Below, in pieces: positions 56,778-64,000 of a stretch of 64,000 bases of DNA. The position numbers and the translations under genes are program-made. The notes beneath the pieces are model-generated. The model made no database searches. It saw only the letters and a program-made list of their open reading frames with translations, and had not been told where the DNA came from. Source of the DNA: Advenella alkanexedens. Its GTDB lineage: Bacteria; Pseudomonadota; Gammaproteobacteria; Burkholderiales; Burkholderiaceae_B. Location of the stretch: positions 434,001-498,000 of the forward strand of contig NZ_JAHSPR010000001.1 in assembly GCF_019132845.1 (NCBI RefSeq). The letters are read 5' to 3'. The number at the start of each line of letters is the position of its first letter. Within the stretch, counting starts at the first letter, position 1.

Positions 56778-57704
56778 TTATTGAATGAACCCTTTAGGTA
56801 AACCAGCCTCAGGCGTCATTCCATAGATGGGCTCATTTGGCAAACCTTCCTGCAAAGCAACCCGTGCCTGCATTAATTTTTCATAATTGATATGGGTCTT
56901 TACATTCATCGCCTCAAACATAAACACCAGATCCTCGGTAACCACATTTCCTGAAGCCCCTGGCGCATACGGACACCCTCCCAACCCGCCCTGAGAAGAA
57001 TCAAACGTCCTGACACCCTCTTCAAAAGCAGCCAGGCAATTTGCAATCCCGAGACCTCGGGTATTATGCATATGTGCCGCACCGGCCTTCTCACCAACTT
57101 CATCAAAAAGCCTTCTAAATAACCGGCGTACCTGTTTGGGATTTGCATAGCCAGTGGTATCGGACAGCCCGATATCATCAATACCGGCCTGAGCAGCCAT
57201 GACTGAAAGACGAATAACATCGTCCTCATCCACTTTGCCCTGGAGCGTGCAACCAAAAGCGGTTGAAATACCCGCCTCTATGCTAATAGCCGGAAAATTG
57301 GCATCACGATAGGCAACAATTCGCTTTGCCTCTTCCATCATCTCCTCAGGTGTCTTGCGCACATTGGCCAGAGAATGGGCAACACTTGCAGAAATAGGCA
57401 AGGTGATTTTATGCACGCCCGCCTCAAAAGCCGTGACCGCGCCGCGTAAGTTCGGCACTAGGGCCATCACAGTCAGACCCGGATGCTGTAATGCATGCGC
57501 CACCACTTCGGCTGTATCAGCCAATTGTGGCAACAGCTTGCTGGGAACAAAAGAACCCACTTCAATTTCCCTGACTCCCGCATCATAAAGCGCCGAAATC
57601 CATTTAAGCTTGAATGCGGTTGGCATAATGGTCTTAATACTCTGCAATCCATCCCTTGGGCCTACTTCACTAATCAACACGGTATCGCCAGTATGATTTG
57701 ACAT
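56778..57704 (-). CDS. HMG-CoA lyase-like (DRE-TIM metallolyase) enzyme
   Basis: 308 residues. EVGPRDGLQ carries the DRE-TIM residues, MHNTRGLGIANCL the metal-binding His pair region, and GLGGCPYAPGASGN the signature with catalytic Cys. Hydroxymethylglutaryl-CoA lyase or citramalyl-CoA lyase are the two known options for this fold. The operon context (gentisate-type cleavage, CaiB enzyme) favours cleavage of a CoA ester of a hydroxy-acid to acetyl-CoA plus pyruvate. The second ATG and others are too far downstream to prefer. Confidence 0.88.
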   Translation of the reverse strand: MSNHTGDTVLISEVGPRDGLQSIKTIMPTAFKLKWISALYDAGVREIEVGSFVPSKLLPQLADTAEVVAHALQHPGLTVMALVPNLRGAVTAFEAGVHKITLPISASVAHSLANVRKTPEEMMEEAKRIVAYRDANFPAISIEAGISTAFGCTLQGKVDEDDVIRLSVMAAQAGIDDIGLSDTTGYANPKQVRRLFRRLFDEVGEKAGAAHMHNTRGLGIANCLAAFEEGVRTFDSSQGGLGGCPYAPGASGNVVTEDLVFMFEAMNVKTHINYEKLMQARVALQEGLPNEPIYGMTPEAGLPKGFIQ

Positions 57705-57734
57705 GAATTTCTCTTTTATCTTGATTTATTTTGA

Positions 57735-58934
57735 TTAAATTTCAGCTGTCAATACGTCGTAACGATACAGCCAGTCATACCTGTCAGCAATAGGGTTACT
57801 GCTCCACTCACGCTGCAGATAGGCCTCGGCACCCTCTTCAGTTTCCAGCTCAGCGCTGTGAAAACGTCCGGTATTGGCCGTTGCACCACGCACCATTTTG
57901 CTTGTCCGCTCAATCCTGGCGCTTTCATATTTTTCAAATGCCAATGGCAAATCATGGACATATTTATCCAGACACCTTGCCAGCACCACGCCATCTTCAA
58001 TCGACTGAACGGCCCCCTGTGCGAGGAAAGGCAAGGTCGCATGTGCGGCATCTCCAACCAATGTCACCCTTCCTTGCGTCCATTGAGGTATCGGATCACG
58101 TTGCATCAGCGCCCATTTAAACAACTGGGGTGATAAACGAATCATGGTTTGGACATCTTCATGCCAGCCTTTGAAGTCATTCAGGCATTCTTCCACCGTG
58201 CCTTGCGTGCTCCAGGATTCAACTTGCCAATCCTTGCGTTCAATGGTGCCCACAAAGTTCATAATCTCACCCCTGTGCAAGGGATAATTAACGGCATGAC
58301 CGCCTGGACCAATCCAGGTTGAACCCACCATTTTTTGCAAATGTTCTGGCAGGTTCTTCATTGGAATCACACCGCGCCACGCAACCATCCCCGAAAAATT
58401 AGGATTGGTTGGCCCCCACAATTGATTACGAATGGCCGAGCGCACCCCGTCTGCCCCAATCAGCAAGTCGCCGCTTATTTCCTGACCATTTTCAAGTTTA
58501 AGCTTGATGGAATCCTTGTCTTGGGAAAAAGAATGCACTTTACTGTCAAGATGAATGGCGTTTGGTTTTATGGCCTCGACGCCGTCAACCAGGGCTTTGA
58601 GCAAGTCGGGACGATAAACCGTTAAATAGGGATAACCGTACTTTTCAACGGCGTCATCGCCAAGATCAAAAAGCAACCATGATTTTCCGGTATTCCACAA
58701 CCGAAACTCTTTTTTTTCTGGATTACAAGAGTCTGCTTTAACGTTTTCATAAATGCCCAGCGCATCCAGGGCACGACTGCCATTAGGACTTATCTGGATC
58801 CCTGCACCCACTTCCCTGAGTTCTTTGGCCTGTTCATAAACTTCCACATCAAAGCCTTGCCTCAATAACGCCAATGCTGCCGACAAACCACCAATGCCAC
58901 CACCAGCAATAATTACTTTTATATCTTTTTTCAT
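57735..58934 (-). CDS. FAD-dependent aromatic monooxygenase (3-hydroxybenzoate 6-hydroxylase / salicylate hydroxylase group)
   Basis: 399 residues, group A flavoprotein monooxygenase. FAD motif GGGIGGLSAALALL, the GADG motif in LLIGADGVRSAIR, and the second FAD motif VTLVGDAAHATLPFLAQGA. It would hydroxylate a phenolic acid using NAD(P)H; with a gentisate-type dioxygenase in the same operon, 3-hydroxybenzoate (6-hydroxylation) or a methyl-substituted analogue is the favoured substrate, by inference. Confidence 0.88.
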   Translation of the reverse strand: MKKDIKVIIAGGGIGGLSAALALLRQGFDVEVYEQAKELREVGAGIQISPNGSRALDALGIYENVKADSCNPEKKEFRLWNTGKSWLLFDLGDDAVEKYGYPYLTVYRPDLLKALVDGVEAIKPNAIHLDSKVHSFSQDKDSIKLKLENGQEISGDLLIGADGVRSAIRNQLWGPTNPNFSGMVAWRGVIPMKNLPEHLQKMVGSTWIGPGGHAVNYPLHRGEIMNFVGTIERKDWQVESWSTQGTVEECLNDFKGWHEDVQTMIRLSPQLFKWALMQRDPIPQWTQGRVTLVGDAAHATLPFLAQGAVQSIEDGVVLARCLDKYVHDLPLAFEKYESARIERTSKMVRGATANTGRFHSAELETEEGAEAYLQREWSSNPIADRYDWLYRYDVLTAEI

Positions 58935-58961
58935 AATTTTGTCCTATGAACTGAAGTCGGT

Positions 58962-59933
58962 TTACTGCTCAAACTTTACGCCAGAGTCTTTAACGATTTT
59001 GGCCCAGGTTTTTACATCGTTATTAAAGAATTGCGTGAACTCCTCAACCGAATAGGGATTTAGCGTCGCGCCACGAGCTTCAACATACTCTTTGTAATCA
59101 GGATCATTAAACGTATCGCCAATCACTGCATTCAATTTATCCAAAATCTCTTGAGGCGTGCCTTTTTTGGCAAATAAGCCGAACCAGGTTGAAACATTAA
59201 AATTATCAAGTCCCACCTCTTTAGCGGTAGGCACATCGGGCAACATAGGCGATCTTTTTTCCCCTGTCGTCAACAACCCGATCATTTTTCCAGCCTGGAT
59301 ATACGTTGCAAGATTCGCCAGATCAATGGCGATCACCTGACACTCATTCTGAAGCACCGCCATGACAGCAGGCGCAGCACCTTTGTAGCTAATGGTTTGC
59401 ATCTTTACGCCTGTTTCCATGCCAAACAGCAGACTGGTCAGTAATGTTGACGTACCCCCCTCGGCAATATTCATTTTGCCTTCATTTTTCTTCCCATATG
59501 CGATGAATTCTTCCAGGTTTTTCGCCGGAACAGCCGGATTCATACCAATCACAAAAGGCAAAGCCATCAACTGTGCAATCGGCTGAATATCCGTATAGGG
59601 ATCATAGTCAACTTTGCGAACACTTGGATTAATCGCCATGGCAGGCGTATCCACCATTAATGTGTAGCCATCCGCAGGGGCATCCCTAAGGGCCTTCAAG
59701 GCAATCAGGCCGAAAGCACCCGTTTTGTTTTCAACCACAACCGGCTGGTTTAAACGTTTTGACAACTGATCAGCAATTTTTCGACTGGTGGTATCCACGG
59801 CACTACCCGGTTGATAAGGCACCACAATTTTGATTGGCCTTTGCGGATAAGTTTCTGCGGCATACGTTGCACTAGCGCCTAAAGCGAAAACACCTAACAC
59901 AACATTTCTTAATAGGTTTTTATATATTTTCAT
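58962..59933 (-). CDS. Bug-type substrate-binding protein 4
   Basis: 323 residues with a signal peptide cleaved near ATYAAE. Bug motifs YPQRPIKIVVPYQPGSAVDT, VENKTGAFGLIALKALRDAP and the C-terminal WFGLFAKKGTPQEILDKL. It sits inside the gentisate operon, between the monooxygenase and cupin genes, so its likely ligand is the pathway's aromatic acid. No membrane partner is present. Confidence 0.92.
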   Translation of the reverse strand: MKIYKNLLRNVVLGVFALGASATYAAETYPQRPIKIVVPYQPGSAVDTTSRKIADQLSKRLNQPVVVENKTGAFGLIALKALRDAPADGYTLMVDTPAMAINPSVRKVDYDPYTDIQPIAQLMALPFVIGMNPAVPAKNLEEFIAYGKKNEGKMNIAEGGTSTLLTSLLFGMETGVKMQTISYKGAAPAVMAVLQNECQVIAIDLANLATYIQAGKMIGLLTTGEKRSPMLPDVPTAKEVGLDNFNVSTWFGLFAKKGTPQEILDKLNAVIGDTFNDPDYKEYVEARGATLNPYSVEEFTQFFNNDVKTWAKIVKDSGVKFEQ

Positions 59934-59953
59934 GTATGTCTCCAGATCAGTAT

Positions 59954-60898
59954 TTAATTAATTTCTTCACGTAACAGATTCAAGCCGGCATAAACCGGGG
60001 CATCGGTTGCGCATACCATATAAGAAGGCTCCAACACCTCATGTTTGTAAGGCCTCCAGCCGGGCACCGCAATGACATCGCCCTTTTTCCACTCGAAAAC
60101 CTGGTCATCCACATACGTTTTTCCTGACCCTTCAAGAACGGTGAAAATCTGATTGGCGGTTGTCCGTTTCCGGGCAGAGGTAAAACCAGCTCCAAACTGC
60201 TGCACAAATAACGCAATCGACACCATCGCGGGGTTGCCCAGTTGCACTTCGCGCTCTGCCATAGGGTGACCACTTTCGCTGGCCGCCTCAAGATTTTTCA
60301 GGGTGTTTTCCCAGCGGAATGCAATCGGCGACTCTTCCGCATTCACAAACTCGCCCTCGACACGGTTGGGATGACGCTCAAAAAACATGGGCTCAAGTAA
60401 ATGCACCAGCGGAACATCTAAAATATCCACCCAATAACAATCTTCATTCCCCACATTCTCATGCGAGTGCCACATCATGCTGGGTGTCAGTAAAACATCA
60501 CCTGGGCGCATTTCAACCCGCGTACCCTCTACCGTTGTATAGCTGCCGTGACCCTCCAGGATAATCCTGAGCGCATTGGGGGTATGCCTGTGAGAAGCGG
60601 CGGTTTCGCCCGGTTTGATCATTTGATAAGCCGCAACCATGGTCCGGACGGTAGAATAAATATTGCCTTCCATGGGATTGGTCATGGTTAAGTTGCGACG
60701 CTCTGCAAACTCTGTACTCACCAAATGACCTGCCGCATCAAGAATGGGCTTCACTGAGTCGTAAGTCCACATAAAAGGATGCATGGTTTTTCTGGGCTCT
60801 GGCCATAATGATGGCGTGCGACGATGCCACCCCCCCTCTACGCTTAAGCCATCAAATGCCTCATAAAGCTTTTCTAATGTGTCTATTTGATTTTTCAT
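59954..60898 (-). CDS. Gentisate 1,2-dioxygenase-like bicupin
   Basis: 314 residues. Cupin 1 carries the Fe-binding histidines His103, His105 and His144 or 146 (ASHRHTPNALRIILEGHG; MMWHSHENVG). Cupin 2 (ANQIFTVLEGSGKTYVDDQV) lacks histidines, as in known gentisate dioxygenases. It would open the ring of gentisate or a substituted gentisate to maleylpyruvate. It is somewhat shorter than the 340-370-residue classical enzymes, so salicylate or other hydroxybenzoate cleavage is possible. Two bases separate it from the hydrolase gene. Confidence 0.87.
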   Translation of the reverse strand: MKNQIDTLEKLYEAFDGLSVEGGWHRRTPSLWPEPRKTMHPFMWTYDSVKPILDAAGHLVSTEFAERRNLTMTNPMEGNIYSTVRTMVAAYQMIKPGETAASHRHTPNALRIILEGHGSYTTVEGTRVEMRPGDVLLTPSMMWHSHENVGNEDCYWVDILDVPLVHLLEPMFFERHPNRVEGEFVNAEESPIAFRWENTLKNLEAASESGHPMAEREVQLGNPAMVSIALFVQQFGAGFTSARKRTTANQIFTVLEGSGKTYVDDQVFEWKKGDVIAVPGWRPYKHEVLEPSYMVCATDAPVYAGLNLLREEIN

Positions 60899-60900
60899 GA

Positions 60901-61791
60901 TTATTTCTGCTTGATAATATTTGGTGTGTAATCTTTTTCAAAAATAAAGGTGCGGCCACCCTCGCCTTGTATCACGGGGATATTCATCTCACCCAAGTCA
61001 TCAATGGCAATACGTATTGTGTCCCCGTCTTTGACCTGACCTACACCTGCCGGGGTACCTGTTGCAATGATATCGCCCGGATACAGGGTCATGACAGCAG
61101 ATGCCATTTCAATCATGCCCGGGATATCCAACACCAGATCCCGTGTATTGGCATGCTGGCGTAACTCACCATTGACCCACAGTTTCATTTCAAGATTACA
61201 GGGATCGCTCACCTCATCGGCGGTTGTAATCCATGGACCAACGGGACAAAAAGTATCATAGGCCTTTCGTGCTACACGCTCTTCGCGCCCCCGAACAACC
61301 ATATCCAGCAGGCATGCATAACCAAAAATATGGTCTTTCCAGTTTTCAGCAGGAATATCCTTTCCGCCCTTGCCGATAACGATACCCAACTCGCACTCGT
61401 GATGCACTTCTCTATTATTCACATTGGGAAGTACAACAGGCTCTCCGGCTCCAGACAAGGAAGAGTTGGGTTTCAAGAAAAATCCTTGATGGGTCGCCCG
61501 ATAATCAGCCTGCATTTCCTGACCGTGGTCATGGTAATTAACAGGGAAAGCAATCACTTTATTTGGCCAGGGAATTGGCGTAACCAGTTTGATGTCATCA
61601 AGACTGTATCGCGGGGCATTTTTAAGCGCCTCTTCGATAACCGGCCGGTAAGTTTCAATATTTGCGATTACTCGCAACAAGCCCATGGGCGGCCACTCTG
61701 TCGTATCCACCTCCAGGACATTGGTCAGGTCAGCCACTTCATTACCAAGAACAAGACCAACACGCCCCTCATTAAATCTAGCCAACTTCAT
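60901..61791 (-). CDS. Fumarylacetoacetate hydrolase-family enzyme (maleyl/fumarylpyruvate hydrolase)
   Basis: 296 residues. Metal ligands Glu132, Glu134 (HHECELGIVIGKGGKDI) and Asp163 (ACLLDMVVRG), with the FAH barrel motifs YHDHGQEM, YPGDIIATGTPAGVG and IEMASAVMTL. It would split maleylpyruvate or fumarylpyruvate into pyruvate and a C4 (or methyl C5) diacid. It is the first gene of the operon. No maleylpyruvate isomerase gene is in the window, so direct hydrolysis of maleylpyruvate is likely. Confidence 0.9.
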   Translation of the reverse strand: MKLARFNEGRVGLVLGNEVADLTNVLEVDTTEWPPMGLLRVIANIETYRPVIEEALKNAPRYSLDDIKLVTPIPWPNKVIAFPVNYHDHGQEMQADYRATHQGFFLKPNSSLSGAGEPVVLPNVNNREVHHECELGIVIGKGGKDIPAENWKDHIFGYACLLDMVVRGREERVARKAYDTFCPVGPWITTADEVSDPCNLEMKLWVNGELRQHANTRDLVLDIPGMIEMASAVMTLYPGDIIATGTPAGVGQVKDGDTIRIAIDDLGEMNIPVIQGEGGRTFIFEKDYTPNIIKQK

Positions 61792-61837
61792 TGCCCAACT
61801 CCTAAAAAATCAATATTTTTAATTAAATCAAAACTAG

Positions 61838-61872
61838 TTCTATCTAACAGAATCTTATTCTACCTAATAGAA
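61838..61872. promoter_or_regulatory. Two tandem palindromic operators before the gentisate operon
   Basis: TTCTATCTAACAGAA (61838-61852) and TTCTACCTAATAGAA (61858-61872), 20 bp apart and so on the same helix face. Both have TTCT/AGAA ends. They lie 47-81 bp upstream of the hydrolase start, a likely binding region for the adjacent IclR regulator. Confidence 0.65.
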
Positions 61873-61922
61873 TTTTATATTTTTTTCACCTTAAAGTCAA
61901 CAATTTAAGATTTATTTAGCCC

Positions 61923-61948
61923 AAAAAAAGCCAGACTTTTGTCTGGCA
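61923..61948 (-). terminator. Terminator after the IclR gene
   Basis: GCCAGAC-TTTT-GTCTGGC stem followed on the minus strand by T7. It lies 126 bp past the regulator's stop; the 61792-62073 gap holds this and the operators only. Confidence 0.88.
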
Positions 61949-62073
61949 ATATCTTGTTGCTTTTTCAACTTGCGGAAATCCCTGAACTTAAAAAATCCTA
62001 AAAAAGGCAAAGACCCCGCTTGCCCATAGGAACACCCCGGTTAACGGCTGAGTCACCTTTGGATGAAAATAAT

Positions 62074-62796
62074 TTATTTATTTTTTACATAACCTAGTTT
62101 TCGACTTAAAGAAAGAGCCGCTTCCAAAACATCTTCTTTAAAAGATGGCACCAACCTGCTGGAGGGCATCGTTAATGTGATTGCCCCAACCAGCTCGTTG
62201 TTGGCATTGAATACTGCGGCTGATACACCTGCCAAATCCGGGATTCTGTCTCCATCCATTACAATCACACCTTCTTGACGGATTTGATCATAAATCTCGC
62301 CCACCGCACCATTAAAGGCCTGAAGAACACGTCCTCCAGACCCTTTGTCCAGGGGCAAAATATCACCAACGCTTGTTTGATAGCTGATGGGGAGTGGCGA
62401 ATTAATACGGTGTAAACATAATCGTCCCTTGCCACTAATGACATGGTACGAAGCACTTTCTTTTGTTTTTTCCACTAATGCTTTAAGCACGGGGACAATA
62501 ACTTCAGCCTGAGAAAATGAAGCATTATAAACACCATATAATTGAGCAACCGTCTCTCCAAGTCCATACCGCCCCTCTTCTGTTCGGCGAACCAGGCCAT
62601 AATGCTCAAGAGAAGCCAGAAGCCTTAAAATGGTACTTTTGTACATGTTAGTACGATTGGCAAGCTCCATCAAAGACAAGTACTCATCATCTTTATTGAA
62701 AGAAACCAATAAGGACAATGCCCTGTCAACAGCGGCAACACCTCCTGCAGATGGATTTTTGTCAGCTATTGATAAAGTTGATGATTTTTTAGACAT
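62074..62796 (-). CDS. IclR-family transcriptional regulator, probable gentisate-operon regulator
   Basis: 240 residues. Winged HTH (SLMELANRTNMYKSTILRLLASLEHYGLV) at about 40-70 and the IclR effector domain (YHVISGKGRLCLHRINS; GSGGRVLQAF). It is upstream of the gentisate operon on the same strand. The tandem palindromes at 61838-61872 are its most likely targets. Confidence 0.93.
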   Translation of the reverse strand: MSKKSSTLSIADKNPSAGGVAAVDRALSLLVSFNKDDEYLSLMELANRTNMYKSTILRLLASLEHYGLVRRTEEGRYGLGETVAQLYGVYNASFSQAEVIVPVLKALVEKTKESASYHVISGKGRLCLHRINSPLPISYQTSVGDILPLDKGSGGRVLQAFNGAVGEIYDQIRQEGVIVMDGDRIPDLAGVSAAVFNANNELVGAITLTMPSSRLVPSFKEDVLEAALSLSRKLGYVKNK

Positions 62797-62930
62797 AAAA
62801 CCCGTTCGTAACCCAGTAAAAACTCATTTAAACCCATTCTGGTTGGCCTATCACTGAATATTGCTATCCAAATGCAATATCACCATTTTCATTAATGACT
62901 AACAACAGTGATCCACTTGACAATTTAACG

Positions 62931-63344
62931 TTATCCAGCACTTAACCTCTTTAGAGTTTCCTCAAAAAGCACCAGTTCCTGCGCAGGAACTGATTTGAAA
63001 AACTCTTTTTCCAAATTGCCCACCTCCTGTTCACAACGACGTAACAAAACGCGGCCTTCAATCGTCGTCTCAATAAGCAACACACGCTTATTACAGGGAT
63101 CTTCCCTTCGAAGAATCCAATCTTTACTCTCCAGATATTTGATGAATTCACCCATCGATTGGGCGGTAATTCTTACGAGTCGTGATAACTCAGCCGATGA
63201 TATGGGCTCGTGGTGGCTAATCAGACTTAGTATCATATACTGGCCTGCCGTGATCCCCAAGGGATTTAAAGTGCTTTCCAACTGTAGCCTGACAAGTTGT
63301 TCCAGTTGATGAATGTAAAAAAATGGTCTGCGTTTACTCGACAT
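62931..63344 (-). CDS. MarR-family transcriptional regulator
   Basis: 137 residues. Winged HTH with ITAGQYMILSLISHHEPISS, AELSRLVRITAQSMGEFIKY and the DPCNKRVLLIETTIEGR wing. It overlaps the 3' end of the upstream acyl-CoA dehydrogenase gene by 11 bp, so the two are co-transcribed. Effectors are probably phenolic acids or acyl-CoAs, unproven. Confidence 0.93.
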   Translation of the reverse strand: MSSKRRPFFYIHQLEQLVRLQLESTLNPLGITAGQYMILSLISHHEPISSAELSRLVRITAQSMGEFIKYLESKDWILRREDPCNKRVLLIETTIEGRVLLRRCEQEVGNLEKEFFKSVPAQELVLFEETLKRLSAG

Positions 63345-64000
63345 CTAATGCTTCCGGTGGCAGTTTCAAAACCGAGGGAATTCCCTGCTGGATTCGCTGG
63401 CATAATGCGTGAACCAAGGGTAACTCGTACTCAACCCAAAAACAAGCCAGTATAACTTTCCTGTTCTCAAAGGGTGTCAATTCAACAGCACTCGCTTTCT
63501 CTTGAAGCAATTGATGGACTTCAAGCCAATTCCATGCGACAACAATAATACCAAAAGCATGCAAAAGGTCATAAGCAACGGCCAAGTGTGGCAAGACGCC
63601 CGCACCTTGCTGACTTTCCTGCCTGATTTCTTCCACCGTGTTCTGCAATAAAGTAACCGCAGCAACAAAACGCCCAAGCAGACCTTGGTCGGCCTGCCCA
63701 GATACACAATATTGGCCTATAAAGGTATGGATCGTTTGAAAAAAATAATCAAACGCCCGCCAATCGTTGTCTGGCAACTTCCTGCGCAACAAATCAATGG
63801 CCTGAATACCGTTGGCACCTTCATAAATCTTTCCTATACGCGCATTCCTTACTACCTGCTCAATACCATAATCCTTGGTATAGCCGTGCCCGCCAAACAC
63901 CTGCAGACAATCACTCGCACAATCAAACCCCTTATCGGTAAAGTATGCCTTCATCACTGGGGTAAACAAATCCACCATATCCTTCAAACGCCGTCTTTCT
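63334..64000 (-). CDS. Acyl-CoA dehydrogenase C-terminal part (DmdC/AidB-like), continues past window edge
   Basis: The frame is open to base 64000 (ERRR upstream of the TTG at 63985), so the gene continues to the right. The visible 220 or so residues include DCLQVFGGHGYTKDYGIEQ and the catalytic Glu in IYEGANGIQAIDLL, followed by a C-terminal domain of about 130 residues. That extra domain and the LRRKL motif fit the roughly 590-residue subgroup (DmdC/FadE-like) rather than the 380-residue one. It overlaps marR. Confidence 0.85.
   Translation of the reverse strand, partial: ERRRLKDMVDLFTPVMKAYFTDKGFDCASDCLQVFGGHGYTKDYGIEQVVRNARIGKIYEGANGIQAIDLLRRKLPDNDWRAFDYFFQTIHTFIGQYCVSGQADQGLLGRFVAAVTLLQNTVEEIRQESQQGAGVLPHLAVAYDLLHAFGIIVVAWNWLEVHQLLQEKASAVELTPFENRKVILACFWVEYELPLVHALCQRIQQGIPSVLKLPPEALDVE

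Overview
The window reads as chromosomal DNA of a betaproteobacterium, most likely Burkholderiales of the Alcaligenaceae type. This rests on four orphan Bug-type (TctC-like) periplasmic binding proteins with no TctA/TctB partner, the many CoA-dependent acid and aromatic catabolic genes under IclR, LysR and MarR regulators, and the housekeeping genes (pnp-rpsO, pssA-psd, ilvIHC, ftsK-lolA-rarA-serS). This placement is inferred from gene content. No rRNA, tRNA or CRISPR array was found.

Layout. 1-6.4 kb: gdhA (5' end cut by the window edge), pnp, rpsO, a BamE-like lipoprotein, pssA and psd. 6.6-14.5 kb: a complete acyl-CoA beta-oxidation set that fits straight-chain dicarboxylates such as adipate or pimelate. 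It holds a two-subunit CoA-transferase, a PimC/PimD-like dehydrogenase pair, a fused hydratase/3-hydroxyacyl-CoA dehydrogenase, a 3-oxoadipyl-CoA-type thiolase and a thioesterase, and it is read from a divergent promoter. 15.2-19.4 kb: an IclR regulator facing a nitronate monooxygenase / enoyl-CoA isomerase-like / acyl-CoA dehydrogenase operon. 19.8-26.1 kb: LysR / pirin / nitroreductase, then three Bug proteins with a decayed tnpB between two of them. 26.2-31.3 kb: an aminotransferase with an amino-acid binding protein, then a disulfide reductase with a SLAC1/TehA channel. 31.3-34.7 kb: ilvI-ilvH-ilvC. 35-55 kb: FUSC transporter, MFS transporter, yaaA, serS, rarA, lolA, ftsK, trxB, Smr protein, trhO, metY, a RAYT transposase, a DJ-1 protein, an LprI-like protein, higBA and pseudogene debris. 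55.5-62 kb: a six-gene gentisate-type aromatic operon that also carries a CaiB CoA-transferase and an HMG-CoA-lyase-like enzyme. 62-64 kb: IclR, MarR and the end of an acyl-CoA dehydrogenase gene.

The intergenic DNA is full of repeats. About 40 copies of a REP-type palindrome (arms GTTCCCACGC / GCRTGGGAAC) sit in clusters between genes, and the probable mobilising enzyme, a RAYT, lies among them at 51.7-52.2 kb. One cluster has become coding sequence at the end of the FUSC gene and another copy has become the ilvC terminator. A second family is the GC-rich CCACCCCG / GGGGTGG repeat. A third family has three members, each a nearly invariant 34-nt core held between long, perfectly or almost perfectly self-complementary arms whose sequence differs completely between copies. 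The single variable core base is the middle of a predicted GNA triloop. The 55.6-64 kb segment has no REP copies.

Regulatory signals that can be seen are: a TTCCGCAATGCGGAA-like palindrome at several catabolic promoters between 11.4 and 25.1 kb, close to an IclR gene; two tandem TTCTATCTAACAGAA-like palindromes before the gentisate operon; a 10-copy heptanucleotide repeat in the LysR/pirin intergenic region; and an intrinsic-terminator-like hairpin just ahead of an amino-acid binding-protein gene.
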